Shown: positions 54,129-64,000, numbered from the stretch's first letter. The stretch: DNA of 64,000 bases from Metellina segmentata (GCA_947359465.1 OX375880.1:17058120-17122119); one strand, 5' to 3'. Numbers and translations: made by a program. The notes: generated from the letters alone by a model not told the origin.

Positions 54129-54835
54129 CTAAAATATAGAATTCCACATTAAAAAAAATTTGCAAGAAAATTCATTATAATTTCTAATTATACACTCGAT
54201 TAATGTAACTTGAAAATTGATAGTGCTGAAAGTAAATTGAGCGATAAGTTGAAACGAAAAGCGTAATCACGATTTGAGCAGTTTCTAAACTCAATTATAA
54301 TTTATAGCAAAAAATGCACTTTTACCATTTCTCTCTCTTCCTTCGAAACCACATCCTCGCCAAAGAAGCAAGAAAATCAGTCAAATTATGACAAAATCAC
54401 TCAATATAATCGCAGTGTAAAATACTTTTAGCTTACACCAAAGAAAAACTATATCGAATGACCGAAATTAATTAGTTTCCTCAGTTATACATAACAATCA
54501 AATTTTGTCCACAGAATTTAAATTGTTTTAATCGGCATTATTTTAAACCCTACATTGTTACTTTGCAAGACTGCTTTGTTGTATTGTAACTGAACAGCAA
54601 TAATCAATCCCTGTGAAAAAAAATTTTAAATTTTTCCCTCCATGGTTTCGGATTTAAATATGGATAGGAATATTTAATTAAATATTTTTTTATTAAAACT
54701 TTTATTATGTGCTTTACTGATTAAATTTTTTCCCAGTTCCAAAAAATATGTAGGGTTGCAATTATAGTTACCCATCGCAGAGCTATCTTAAAGTGTTCCC
54801 TAAACTTATTTGAATAGAGGTCGTCTTTTTAAAAT
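54129..54835. other. Intron or upstream region of the zinc-finger gene
   Basis: AT-rich. A short minus-strand candidate exon near 54338-54370 (coding VVSKEEREM before GTAAAA) does not fit the required phase and is not called. Confidence 0.4.
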
Positions 54836-55530
54836 ACTAGGGAGCTCCGCCCCCTGCTCGCCAACCCCCGGGGAGTGATACACAATCCCATTTGGTTTGC
54901 TTCGCAATCCAACACTCCTTTTGCAGAGTCAATGCCCTCCGAAGGCCGAAACCTACGCTACGCTCGCCTACGCACGCAATCCCATTTGTTTTGCTTCGCA
55001 AACCAACACTTGTTTTGCAGATACAACACCTTTGCAGATACAACTACATTTGCAGAGTCAATCTCCTGCGAGGGCGAAACTGTCTTAATTATTCGGAAAT
55101 CCTGATTTTACTTTCCGGTCCATGACGTCACAGCGAGAGCTTCGCTGACGCTCGCAAAAAACCCACTCCGTTCGCAAGTGATTTCGCTTTATTTTTTAAC
55201 TTTAACACATAGTGCACCATAAACTAATAGCTGCATCATTATAAAACCTTCGCGATCTTGTTCCCTGTACAATTTTGAATAAACAATGTTAATTTCGAAT
55301 TTTTTGGGTGTGTACTTTTACGCGAAACTGTATGAGAATCGCGGTGAAAAAGCGAGTTCAGCCTTTTGGACTCCGGGCCGGACGTGACAGCGAATTTCAA
55401 CGGAAAAAGAAAAAAAAATCGTTGCTATGGTGATTGTAGCTGTTATAAATTTGATATCTGGCAAACCCGTTAGTTACAAATGCAACCTTTCGTTTCACCC
55501 ATCCATCTGCTCGCGATCAACAATTGGTAC
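54836..55530 (+). repeat. Dispersed repeat family B (hairpin-rich), plus copy
   Basis: The head CTAGGGAGCTCCGCCCCCTG is followed by repeated hairpin words (TTGGTTTGCTTCGCAATCC, TTTGTTTTGCTTCGCAAACC). Then come CGTCACAGCGAGAGC, TTGTTCCCTGTACAATTTTG and a GATATCTGGCAAACCCG tail. It is the inverse of 18270-18865. Open frames in it are artefacts of the repeats. Confidence 0.75.
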
Positions 55531-55969
55531 ACTTTCGTTAAATTTTACTTTTCCTCACATCGAGTTTATTTATGAACTAATTCAACAAATTAAACCATAA
55601 AAAAGACTGCATTTTAAGCTTTTACGTGGAATTTTCAAATATTTAAACAAATAATATAAAACTATAGACATAACAGTTTTAGTTAGCATCGATCTAAAAG
55701 TGTTATTTACTCAGTAGCATCATAAGCATAGTATGTATAAGTATCAGTATAATATGTATAAGTTGTGAGTACGAGTGTGCTAAATTTGATTATGTGCGTG
55801 CAAACTTGGAAAATCTATTCTTTTCTCATCCTTTCACTTCGATTCAAGTATCGGATAGCTTAAAATTTATTTATATGAAATTACTATTTCATTTTTTGCT
55901 CTCTGAATCAACCCTTCGATCACGTGTGTCTGATCTTGCGGATCAAACAAGTTCACGGTAAGAAGGTGT
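55531..55969. other. Unassigned AT-rich sequence
   Basis: No gene or repeat recognised. Confidence 0.4.
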
Positions 55970-56262
55970 TCATCCTAAGACGAAACTGAAATAAATGGCA
56001 AGAAGTACTTGAACACATTGGTTGTCAGTCTTGATAATGCAGAGGTAGAGTTTGCGAGGCGAGTGTCGATCATCAATATGTTGTTCGCCTGGTAGATGAC
56101 GTTTTAAAATCTCTGAATGTTGAGCGAAAGGATTTTGCGCTTCTACTATCCGATACAGCACATTATAGGACTGCGGCTGGCGCAGATTTTCAATGTTAAA
56201 GAAATTACTGGCCGAGGATCGGCCATTCAACGTTCTTCTGTATTTCAGTATGTATTATAATA
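55970..56262 (-). CDS. Possible exon, unrecognised protein
   Basis: On the minus strand an acceptor-like GAAATACAG at about 56265 is followed by an open frame of about 95 codons to a stop. It contains LNGRSSASNFFNIENLRQPQ, then NVLYRIVEAQNPFAQHSEIL and a basic stretch HSPRKLYLCIIKT. The amino-acid mix looks protein-like, unlike neighbouring frames. It has no motif I know, and its phase does not join directly to the zinc-finger exon at 54056-54128. Confidence 0.3.
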
Positions 56263-56689
56263 CTGTTGTACACGACTATAATTGTCATTATATTTTGATT
56301 TTTTTTCATGTTTTACGAATAATTTATTTTAGAATTTAGTGTATCAAACATAAATGCAACTTTTTTTCAATAAATGCAACTTTAAGGAATGATAAATGCA
56401 ACTTTTCCTATTTTTACTGCAACAAAACAGTTGCCCTAGTTATCACGCCAGCGGAATGTGTAAATGCTTGTTCCCCAGAAAAGTTCGAAGGGACGCTCTG
56501 ACGTCAACTTCCTCCCTGGACTTTTAGCTAATCAAGAGCAAACAGGTCATCTTCGATTAACGAATGGGAAGAAACTACGGTCCCTCAACTAAACCCCGAT
56601 CGGAGGCGATAAAAGCCCTGGACAAGAGGGTAATGCGACAAAGTTTGCTGAAGAGTATAAAAAATTTTAATTCGTGGCAATAACATATT
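56263..56689. other. Unassigned sequence
   Basis: It includes short repeats of AAATGCAACTTT at 56345-56405; nothing else recognised. Confidence 0.4.
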
Positions 56690-56914
56690 GAAATATAGGG
56701 TCACAAACAGGCTACAATTAGTGCTAAAAAATCTACGTTTGTGTGACCTTGAACTTTAAAATTCGATAAAAAATAAAAAATACATCTTGGATATTTAATA
56801 TTTGGCAGTTCCTGCTTCCTTTATGTGATCTATTTAAGAATTCATTTTCATTAAAATCGGTGATGTGTCAGCCACAGCGATTTGCTTATTTTGCGTGGAA
56901 TGACCCAACAGGAA
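56690..56914. repeat. Transposon end related to the element at 1-3044
   Basis: It ends GCGTGGAATGACCCAACAGG at 56895-56914, like ATGGAATGACCC at 3033-3044. An AT-rich stretch containing TCATTAAAATCGGTGATGTG precedes it. The rest of the element is not recognisable here. Confidence 0.4.
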
Positions 56915-57656
56915 GTACAGGGGTCTAAAATCGAACTTTCTGAGTTGGCTGCAAAACCAATCTTGCGAATGCGTATTGGTACTTTGAGGAAAACTGAAAA
57001 GTATAGCTCATATCTTTACTTTGGCGGTATTTGGTGGATACTATCATTAACTTCTGTTCATCGAGGTATGCTTACGTGATTTTAGTTTCTTGGGTACTAT
57101 TTCATTAATTTGCAAGATCCTTTTGAATTTATAGCTAATTAGCGTCATACGCAACTGCTGATTTCAAATATCAACTAGACTTTTAACATATTATACCACT
57201 AAATTAATACATATGCCTGACTCATTTGACGTGCGCAGAACAAAAACTTACTTGCGGAACTGATAGATAGTGCTTAAAATTCAGAATAGCTAGGGAAATG
57301 TTTCGTCAGTCAATTTTTGACATTTGGGTAATAAATTCGAAGCAAACGAAAATCGATGCCATTTTAATTTATATTTCTCAAGAAATGGTTGAATATTTGT
57401 TACCAATTACTATTTTAAATGTTTTAAATACGGTTAAAGCCAAAATTTTCGAATTACCCGCCAAAGAATTGAGCAAACCAGGAGTAAAATGAACGTTTAC
57501 AAAGAAGTATTCTTCAGAAATAATTCTTCTTGACTTCAAGGAATTCTAACTATTTCTCACACTGTGATTCATGATCTATCAAGTAATTTACAAGGAAGTT
57601 TGAAAAATAGGCCTAGAAGGCCTCAAAAGATTTTTAAGCCTATAGTTCCAAGGGAT
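56915..57656. other. Unassigned sequence left of the LTR element
   Basis: Short open frames (56882-57079, 57298-57492) without motif; no repeat recognised. Confidence 0.4.
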
Positions 57657-57965
57657 TGTGGAGTATCCATATATTCTCTCTCTCCCACGTCTAAGTCCAA
57701 CGGAAATGGCGGCGACAGCCAGTCGCCCTCCTGTCGCTCTACTTGACAGTTAGAGACAATGGGCAGACTTTTGGTTCCCAGGTTGATGGACGAGCTGGAC
57801 GCAAGATCCTAGACAGCGAGAGGCCGAACCGAGACTTTCCGTCGGGGTTCAAAGGCCAATAAGGTCAGCGGGCACCTGTGACCCCCCTTACACTAGACCA
57901 ATTGCAGGACGTGAATTACGTCAAGAGCGACGACAGCGCCAGAAGCCCACCCCCTCCAAAAGAGG

Positions 57966-57973
57966 TATAAAAG
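57966..57973 (+). promoter_or_regulatory. TATA box of the 5' LTR
   Basis: TATAAAAG in a GC-rich context (GAGGTATAAAAGGGCG). Transcription would start about 25-30 bp downstream, near 57997. Confidence 0.8.
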
Positions 57974-58203
57974 GGCGCGCACGGTTTTTTCGAAGAGCAC
58001 CGAGTGATTTTAATTGCCACAGGACGGTCGAGCTGAGCTTACCCGGGCATCCGGCCCCAGATCATCCTTGAGAGGAACGCAGTAGCCGCGGCAGGTAGCC
58101 GGCTAAACTGCTCCACGGTCGCACGAGCTTGCGACCTTCTGATCTCACCTGAGAACGCTCAGAGAGGCCACCCGGCCGGAGGACTATCGCTCGAGTCTCG
58201 TTA

Positions 58204-58850
58204 CCAGAGGAGACCTGATTCTCCGCCTTGGCATCCCGCCAGACTTGATCTCATCCGAGATAACCGTGAAAGGCCGTAGCCTTGAATTCACCCTTTGCTT
58301 GGTTCGTAGACCAGAGGAGACCTGATTCTCCGCCTTGGCATCCCGCCAGACTTGATCTCATCCGAGATAACCGTGAAAGGCCGTAGCCTTGAATTCACCC
58401 TTTGCTTGGTTCGTAGACCAGAGGAGACCCGATTCTCCGCCTTGGCATCCCGCCAGACATCATCTCATCCGAGATAACCGTGAAAGGCCGTAGCCTTGAA
58501 TTCACCCTTTGCTTGGTTCGTAGACCAGAGGAGACCCGATTCTCCGCCTTGGCATCCCGCCAGACATCATCTCATCCGAGATAACCGTGAAAGACCGTAG
58601 CTTGGAATTCATCCTTCGCTCGAGTCCCGTTACCAGAGGAGACCCGATTCTCCGCCTTGGCATCCCGCCAGACATCATCTCATCCGAGATAACCGTGAAA
58701 GACCGTAGCTTGGAATTCATCCTTCGCTCGAGTCCCGTTACCAGAGGAGACCCGATTCTCCGCCTTGGCATCCCGCCAGACATCATCTCATCCGAGATAA
58801 CCGTGAAAGACCGTAGCCTGGAACTCACCCCATTACTCGGGTCACTGCTA
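58204..58850. repeat. LTR tandem repeat, six units of 107-108 bp
   Basis: Units start with CCAGAGGAGACC at 58204, 58311, 58418, 58525, 58633 and 58741. Each contains GATTCTCCGCCTTGGCATCC and TCATCCGAGATAACCGTGAA. The last three intervals of 108 bp are multiples of three, which opens spurious frames on both strands. The same array is at 63070-63716 in the 3' LTR. Confidence 0.95.
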
Positions 58851-58928
58851 CTGATTCTCCAAGGGAACCATTCCCAGACCGTCGATTCCAAGATAACTGT
58901 ATATATTTAACTCTTACTCTAACCTAGA

Positions 58929-58934
58929 AATAAA
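58929..58934 (+). terminator. Poly(A) signal in the LTR
   Basis: AATAAA about 45 bp before the LTR end; the matching signal at 63795 in the 3' LTR would end the transcript. Confidence 0.75.
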
Positions 58935-58977
58935 ACTTCTTATTTCTCAACCTGTAGCATTAGTCAAAGTCGTTACA

Positions 58978-59634
58978 GACAAACTGGTGGCAGCGGTGGG
59001 ATTTCCTAGTATAGAAATCACTTAGGAGACCCACAGCTAAAACCTCCGTCAAAGACAGCAGAACCCACCACAGAAGAACGAATCATCCGTGCAGGATAGC
59101 GATCAGAGCAGTCTTCGACAGAGAACCCCCGTAGAAGCGCCAACGGCCAAAAACATCCCCAACGCCATTAGGCGAAAGTGAAAGTGTCCAGCCACCGGAC
59201 CGCGGTTAGACCCCATGCAGCTGTGCGTCATCGCGTTGTGTGGTCCAGCGCCAGCGGTCGTGTGAATCGTCCGTTCTTCAATTCTGTGCGGGCTTCAATT
59301 ACGTGAATCGCTTAGAGTAGTGCGAGTGTGCTTTCAAACTGGATACCTCATCGCAAGTGGTCAACAAACGGGGTAAGCTGATTTTTTTATTGGAGGCTTA
59401 GGTATTTAATGTGTAAGGTCGTACTGTGTGAAATATTGAATCTGGTAGTTAACTTGTACTGATTGTTAAAACTGGAGTGTTAAATTAATAGTAGTTAACA
59501 TTCAGGGTTTCTTTGTGCATTGTTTTTTGTTGGTGTATTTTATGTTTTGGAATTAGAGGATCGCTGAAATTTAAAAACTGTTGTGTATGTGCCGCGTTTT
59601 GATTTAGTGGGGAACTGCAGAGATAGAAAAAAAA
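58978..59634 (+). other. Untranslated leader of the LTR element
   Basis: About 650 bp without a long ORF between the LTR and the gag start; packaging signals would lie here. Confidence 0.6.
58985..59002 (+). other. Primer-binding-site-like sequence
   Basis: TGGTGGCAGCGGTGGGAT lies 7 bp after the 5' LTR and starts TGG, as expected for pairing with a tRNA 3' CCA end. I cannot name the tRNA. Confidence 0.6.
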
Positions 59635-62619
59635 ATGGCTTTCCTAAAAAGACATAGGAAAATTGACTTGCAAAGGCTAGCAGAAGAAATGGGGCTAGAT
59701 ATAACGGGGGACGAAACTCTAACGATCCTTGTAAAAGAAATTCAACAAAGTCCCGAATTTGAGGAGGTAGGAACCAAGGAAATGCTCGAAAGCTTGGTCC
59801 GAGAGAGAGAAATTGAGAAATCTGAGGCTGAGTCAGAAAAGTTACGGGCATTTGAACTGGAGCGTCTCCGCCTAACACAAGCAGTCGAGATAACTAATTC
59901 CGCCCCCACGCGTAGGGTAGAAACCAGACCCCTCAGGCATTTAGGGACAGTGATGCAAAAATTCGAACCTGAGAAGGCCGATGTGTCGTTGTTCCTAATT
60001 TTGTTTGAGAGGCAGATTCGGAAGTTGGCTATAGAGGAAACAGAATGGGTTGACTACTTGATCCCCTTGCTTCCGGTAGACATAGCTGAACTGATTGTAA
60101 GGGAACCTATCGAATTGAGCGGGGATTATGAGTATGTTAAGTCACTTCTCCTTAAGAGATTCCAAATAAGCGCCGAATCCTACAGGGTAAAATTCCAACA
60201 ACATCAGAGGAAGCCAGGAACCTTGTGGAAAGACCTCGTCTTCGAGCTAAGGAGCTATTTTGAGGGTTGGTTAGGAGCCCTAAAAGTAGATAATTATAAA
60301 GCACTCAAAGATCTGATAATATCGGATCAAATTAAGAGGCGCGTTCCGGTCGAGATGAAAGACCATTTCCTCGACTTATGGGCCGAGATGATCGATCCGG
60401 CAGAATTGGTCGAGAAGCTCGACGATTATGAAACTAACCGGAAATTCTCGCGGAGGCCGGACAGGTTCCGCCCGCCAGAAAGGAGGTTTAATGATAGGGT
60501 TAAGACCGAAAAACCACCTGTTGACAAAAAGCCAGGGGGCCCCGAAAAACCTAGGGGAAGGCCAGGGCAAGAAATCCCAGGGGCGCAGAGAGATCTCCGC
60601 AGTCAGGAATTCGAGCGTAGAAGAGAAGTGCGTTGCTATGAATGCAATCAAACGGGCCATATCCGCCCCCATTGTCCCCTCAACAATCGCCCACAGGAAC
60701 GGGTAAATAACCTAACCACAGAGGAGTTCGCTCCCTCATTTAGGCCGTTCCTAAGCCAGGGTCGCGTAAACGATGTAGAAATGACCATACTACGGGACAG
60801 CGGTAGCAGCATCGATTTAGCCCCTCTGAAATTAGCAAACCCGGAAGACTTTACGGGAGAAAAGATATGGGTCAGACAACCCCTTGAGAACGATTATCGG
60901 TGTTTACCTTTAGCGAAAATGATAATCGAAAGTGCGGCAATAGGGCGAGTGGTCACCAAGGCTGCTATTGTGGGGAGTTCCGTGAAAATGAATCACTATT
61001 TATTAGGGAACGCCACCCAAGAGCTTATTGAGCAGGCAAAGCGAAACCCGCAACTGTTGAATCAAGTGGTCACGCGTAGTCAGGCCCGAAGAGAGGCTAA
61101 AATCCCGCAAGTCGCACCCCAAAGCCCAATAGTTGATGAGGAGGAACCGATTGAACTGCCGGAGGCCACTGAAAGTGCCGAAACCTATCTGGCAGGGATT
61201 TCGGCGGAGGAATTTAAAACCGAGCAGAAGAGCTGCGAAGAATTGAAACTTAGCTGGGAAAGAGCAGAAACGGGAAAACCAACTGAGTTCCGTATCGAGA
61301 ATGGATTGCTTTACCGGAAGTCAATCGATCATTTAGGAGACGCGAGGCTACAGCTGGTGATTCCCGCGAAACTGCGGAACCAGATCTTCAGCTTCATTCA
61401 TGAAGGTAGCGGTTCGCACTTAGGGGTGACCAAAACGAAGGATAAGCTTCTTAGGTATTTCTTTTGGCCGAATTGCACAAAAGACACCGAAGAATTTGTA
61501 AGAAGTTGCGATCCTTGTCAGAGGATTGGTAAATCCCGGGAAAAAAAGAAGGCACCTTTAAAAATTGTACCAATTATTACAGAAATATTCTCGAAAATAA
61601 ATATTGACACCGTTGGGCCACTCCCTGTGTCAAGTCGCGATAATAAGTATCTGGTGACGGCTATCTGCGTAGCTTCGAAATACCCGGAGGCCATACCCGT
61701 CCCAGATATCAGTTCAGAAACAGTGACGGATGCGCTGTTGGGGATATTTGGTAGGTTGGGATTCCCACGCGAGATACAGTGTGACAACGGAACCTGCTTT
61801 ACTAGCCACTTGACGACCTCATTGTTCGAAAGGTTTGGTATTAGGGTATGTCACAGCTCCGTGTATCACCCCCAATCTAACAGCGTAGAGAGATGGCACC
61901 GTACCGCGAAAAGGTTACTGAAGGTACTGTGTTTAGAGTCGGGAGAGGATTGGGAGAAACAGTTGCCGTTCGCCCTTCTCGCCCAAAGGAATGTGACTCA
62001 CGAGTCCACAGGATTCAGCCCGTCCGAGTTGGTGCATGGAAAAAAACTGAGAGTGCCCGAGACAATCTTGTTTGAGCACTGGACACAAAAACCGGACGAA
62101 GGCGAGTTAGTGACGGAATACGTTCTAGGATTACTAAATGGGCTAAAGAGATGCCAGGAGCTTGCGTCTCAGAGGGAAGCGGAACAACAGTCCAAACGGA
62201 AAACCTATTACGATAGGGGAGCCGTCACGCGGAAGTTTAATCCCGGCGATTTAGTTTTGATTCTGGCATCGTACAAAGCGAATAAAATGTCAGTTCAATG
62301 GGTTGGGCAAGGAAAACCAACATGCAGACTGTTTAAGCAGGATGTTGGCCTAACACTGAGGAATATTTCCAGTACGTTAGGTAAAAGAGCCAATACTCCT
62401 CCAGTAATTATGGTGTATTCTCTTTCCTTTGCCTCTAATGAATTGATCAGTGAACTTGTTTTGTCTAACCCTTGCCTTACAGATTTTTCACCAAGGAAAA
62501 ATCTCTTGAAGGGGGGAGGGATTGTGGAGTATCCATATATTCTCTCTCTCCCACGTCTAAGTCCAACGGAAATGGCGGCGACAGCCAGTCGCCCTCCTGT
62601 CGCTCTACTTGACAGTTAG
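59635..62619 (+). CDS. gag-protease-integrase polyprotein (994 aa) without RT
   Basis: The start ATG at 59635 follows an A-rich stretch. Residues 1-80 form a SAP-like and charged helical start. A SCAN-like capsid follows, with DVSLFLILFERQIRKLAIEE. The CCHC knuckle C334-x2-C337-x4-H342-x4-C347 comes next. The retropepsin has an unusual D388-S-G (LRDSGSSIDLA). The zinc-binding integrase N-terminus is H589/H595...C625-x2-C628. The DDE core is D658, D717 and E752, with 34 residues between the last two. The C-terminal region starts LVLILASYKANKMSVQWVGQ and then breaks off near 62310. About 100 unrelated residues follow, the last 33 encoded by the 3' LTR. RT and RNase H, normally about 550 residues, are absent: only about 190 residues separate protease and integrase. 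In Gmr1-type gypsy elements integrase precedes RT, so the loss probably lies after the integrase. Confidence 0.93.
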   Translation: MAFLKRHRKIDLQRLAEEMGLDITGDETLTILVKEIQQSPEFEEVGTKEMLESLVREREIEKSEAESEKLRAFELERLRLTQAVEITNSAPTRRVETRPLRHLGTVMQKFEPEKADVSLFLILFERQIRKLAIEETEWVDYLIPLLPVDIAELIVREPIELSGDYEYVKSLLLKRFQISAESYRVKFQQHQRKPGTLWKDLVFELRSYFEGWLGALKVDNYKALKDLIISDQIKRRVPVEMKDHFLDLWAEMIDPAELVEKLDDYETNRKFSRRPDRFRPPERRFNDRVKTEKPPVDKKPGGPEKPRGRPGQEIPGAQRDLRSQEFERRREVRCYECNQTGHIRPHCPLNNRPQERVNNLTTEEFAPSFRPFLSQGRVNDVEMTILRDSGSSIDLAPLKLANPEDFTGEKIWVRQPLENDYRCLPLAKMIIESAAIGRVVTKAAIVGSSVKMNHYLLGNATQELIEQAKRNPQLLNQVVTRSQARREAKIPQVAPQSPIVDEEEPIELPEATESAETYLAGISAEEFKTEQKSCEELKLSWERAETGKPTEFRIENGLLYRKSIDHLGDARLQLVIPAKLRNQIFSFIHEGSGSHLGVTKTKDKLLRYFFWPNCTKDTEEFVRSCDPCQRIGKSREKKKAPLKIVPIITEIFSKINIDTVGPLPVSSRDNKYLVTAICVASKYPEAIPVPDISSETVTDALLGIFGRLGFPREIQCDNGTCFTSHLTTSLFERFGIRVCHSSVYHPQSNSVERWHRTAKRLLKVLCLESGEDWEKQLPFALLAQRNVTHESTGFSPSELVHGKKLRVPETILFEHWTQKPDEGELVTEYVLGLLNGLKRCQELASQREAEQQSKRKTYYDRGAVTRKFNPGDLVLILASYKANKMSVQWVGQGKPTCRLFKQDVGLTLRNISSTLGKRANTPPVIMVYSLSFASNELISELVLSNPCLTDFSPRKNLLKGGGIVEYPYILSLPRLSPTEMAATASRPPVALLDS
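62506..62522 (+). other. Polypurine tract
   Basis: GAAGGGGGGAGGGAT directly before the 3' LTR, the usual primer site for plus-strand synthesis. Confidence 0.8.
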
Positions 62620-63843
62620 AGACAATGGGCAGACTTTTGGTTCCCAGGTTGATGGACGAGCTGGACGCAAGATCCTAGACAGCGAGAGGCCGAACCGAGA
62701 CTTTCCGTCGGGGTTCAAAGGCCAATAAGGTCAGCGGGCACCTGTGACCCCCCTTACACTAGACCAATTGCAGGACGTGAATTACGTCAAGAGCGACGAC
62801 AGCGCCAGAAGCCCACCCCCTCCAAAAGAGGTATAAAAGGGCGCGCACGGTTTTTTCGAAGAGCACCGAGTGATTTTAATTGCCACAGGACGGTCGAGCT
62901 GAGCTTACCCGGGCATCCGGCCCCAGATCATCCTTGAGAGGAACGCAGTAGCCGCGGCAGGTAGCCGGCTAAACTGCTCCACGGTCGCACGAGCTTGCGA
63001 CCTTCTGATCTCACCTGAGAACGCTCAGAGAGGCCACCCGGCCGGAGGACTATCGCTCGAGTCTCGTTACCAGAGGAGACCTGATTCTCCGCCTTGGCAT
63101 CCCGCCAGACTTGATCTCATCCGAGATAACCGTGAAAGGCCGTAGCCTTGAATTCACCCTTTGCTTGGTTCGTAGACCAGAGGAGACCTGATTCTCCGCC
63201 TTGGCATCCCGCCAGACTTGATCTCATCCGAGATAACCGTGAAAGGCCGTAGCCTTGAATTCACCCTTTGCTTGGTTCGTAGACCAGAGGAGACCCGATT
63301 CTCCGCCTTGGCATCCCGCCAGACATCATCTCATCCGAGATAACCGTGAAAGGCCGTAGCCTTGAATTCACCCTTTGCTTGGTTCGTAGACCAGAGGAGA
63401 CCCGATTCTCCGCCTTGGCATCCCGCCAGACATCATCTCATCCGAGATAACCGTGAAAGACCGTAGCTTGGAATTCATCCTTCGCTCGAGTCCCGTTACC
63501 AGAGGAGACCCGATTCTCCGCCTTGGCATCCCGCCAGACATCATCTCATCCGAGATAACCGTGAAAGACCGTAGCTTGGAATTCATCCTTCGCTCGAGTC
63601 CCGTTACCAGAGGAGACCCGATTCTCCGCCTTGGCATCCCGCCAGACATCATCTCATCCGAGATAACCGTGAAAGACCGTAGCCTGGAACTCACCCCATT
63701 ACTCGGGTCACTGCTACTGATTCTCCAAGGGAACCATTCCCAGACCGTCGATTCCAAGATAACTGTATATATTTAACTCTTACTCTAACCTAGAAATAAA
63801 ACTTCTTATTTCTCAACCTGTAGCATTAGTCAAAGTCGTTACA
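62523..63843 (+). repeat. 3' LTR (1,321 bp)
   Basis: It has the same length and landmarks as the 5' LTR (TATA box at 62832, repeat array at 63070-63716, AATAAA at 63795). The ORF stop (62617-62619) lies inside it. Confidence 0.95.
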
Positions 63844-64000
63844 GTATAGAAAAAAAAACTCGTAACCTTGGTAGAGACAACTAGTAAAAAGAATTGTCAA
63901 TGACTACTGAAGTAAAATTCGAAAGTCAGGTGTACGATATTCTACTTCAAATAGTCAGAGAGCTCTTTGCTGCGTTTCTGGAAGAGGTACTATTATGAAA
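63844..64000. other. Flank of the LTR element
   Basis: It starts GTATAG and an A-run; nothing recognised up to the window end. Confidence 0.4.

Larger units (their letters stand above)
57657..58977 (+). repeat. 5' LTR (TG...CA, 1,321 bp)
   Basis: It starts TGTGGAGTATCCATATATTC and ends CAAAGTCGTTACA. It contains a TATA box, six tandem units of 107-108 bp and an AATAAA near its end. Confidence 0.95.
57657..63843 (+). mobile_element. Young Ty3/gypsy-type LTR retrotransposon lacking RT and RNase H
   Basis: Two direct LTRs of 1,321 bp each (57657-58977 and 62523-63843) flank 3,545 bp of internal sequence. All LTR landmarks keep the same offset of 4,866 bp, and I saw no difference between the LTRs in the parts compared. 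A primer-binding-site-like TGGTGGCAGCGGTGGGAT follows the 5' LTR, and a polypurine tract GAAGGGGGGAGGG precedes the 3' LTR. One ORF codes gag, protease and integrase only. The expected duplication is unclear: TATAG is found right of the element (63845-63849) and 11 bp left of the 5' LTR (57641-57645). Confidence 0.92.

Noticed and set aside
54837..55125. Several overlapping frames of 60-77 codons
   Set aside because: They arise from the repeated hairpin words of repeat B.
57641..57656. TATAG as a definite target duplication of the LTR element
   Set aside because: It is 11 bp from the LTR start on the left but only one base from the LTR end on the right; it may be chance.
58204..58850. CRISPR-like regular repeats
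   Set aside because: The units are contiguous 107-108-bp tandem repeats without unique spacers, in a eukaryotic LTR.
58502..58910. Repeated open frames of 107 and 129 codons in the LTR, and the same pair at 63368-63776
   Set aside because: They come from the 108-bp LTR tandem repeats and occur identically in both LTRs and on both strands.

Overview
The window is nuclear DNA of an intron-rich, AT-rich, transposon-laden animal genome, most likely an arthropod. The best-anchored gene is the 3' part of VCP/TER94 (p97 AAA+ ATPase) on the + strand, whose C-terminus (GFGxNFRFP, ending DDDLYS) is of the arthropod TER94 type. The transposon set (CR1-like LINE, tRNA-headed SINEs, many hAT-type MITEs, a gypsy element with a SCAN-like gag) would suit a chelicerate, but that is an inference from general knowledge.

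Layout. 1-3044: a DNA transposon with arms of about 0.5 kb in inverted orientation. 3644-15149: the last five VCP exons and the 3' UTR. Its introns hold a 4.3-kb hAT-like element with a CR1-like LINE nested inside, a 1.95-kb hAT-type element with 144-bp tandem repeats, and a small hAT MITE. 15751-20280: three DNA transposons nested inside one another. 20476-28530: tandem repeats, a Mutator-like element, a pogo/Tigger relic, Tc1/mariner relics and a series of SINEs. 28921-34357: a probable host gene not recognised from any family. I model it as four phase-0 exons coding a signal peptide, two duplicated 21-residue mini-exons, and a large last exon with one transmembrane helix and a tail carrying internal duplications. 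34440-46600: a decayed gypsy element on the minus strand, split by about 7.9 kb of other insertions (mariner relic, a MITE, an RNase H-bearing non-LTR retrotransposon). 47211-48868: a mariner containing a SINE containing a hAT MITE, then another SINE. 49325-54128 (minus): the 3' end of a C2H2 zinc-finger gene with an acidic last exon, followed by a tandem array of decaying exon-like units. 54836-57656: a hairpin-rich dispersed repeat and mostly unassigned sequence. 57657-63843: a young LTR retrotransposon with equal 1,321-bp LTRs and one 994-codon gag-protease-integrase ORF that lacks reverse transcriptase and RNase H.

The only genes that look like host genes are VCP, the transmembrane-protein gene and the zinc-finger gene; nothing suggests that they act together. 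Several insertions have readable target-site duplications, so their relative order can be worked out. All similarity statements come from reading the sequence; no database search or alignment program was run.
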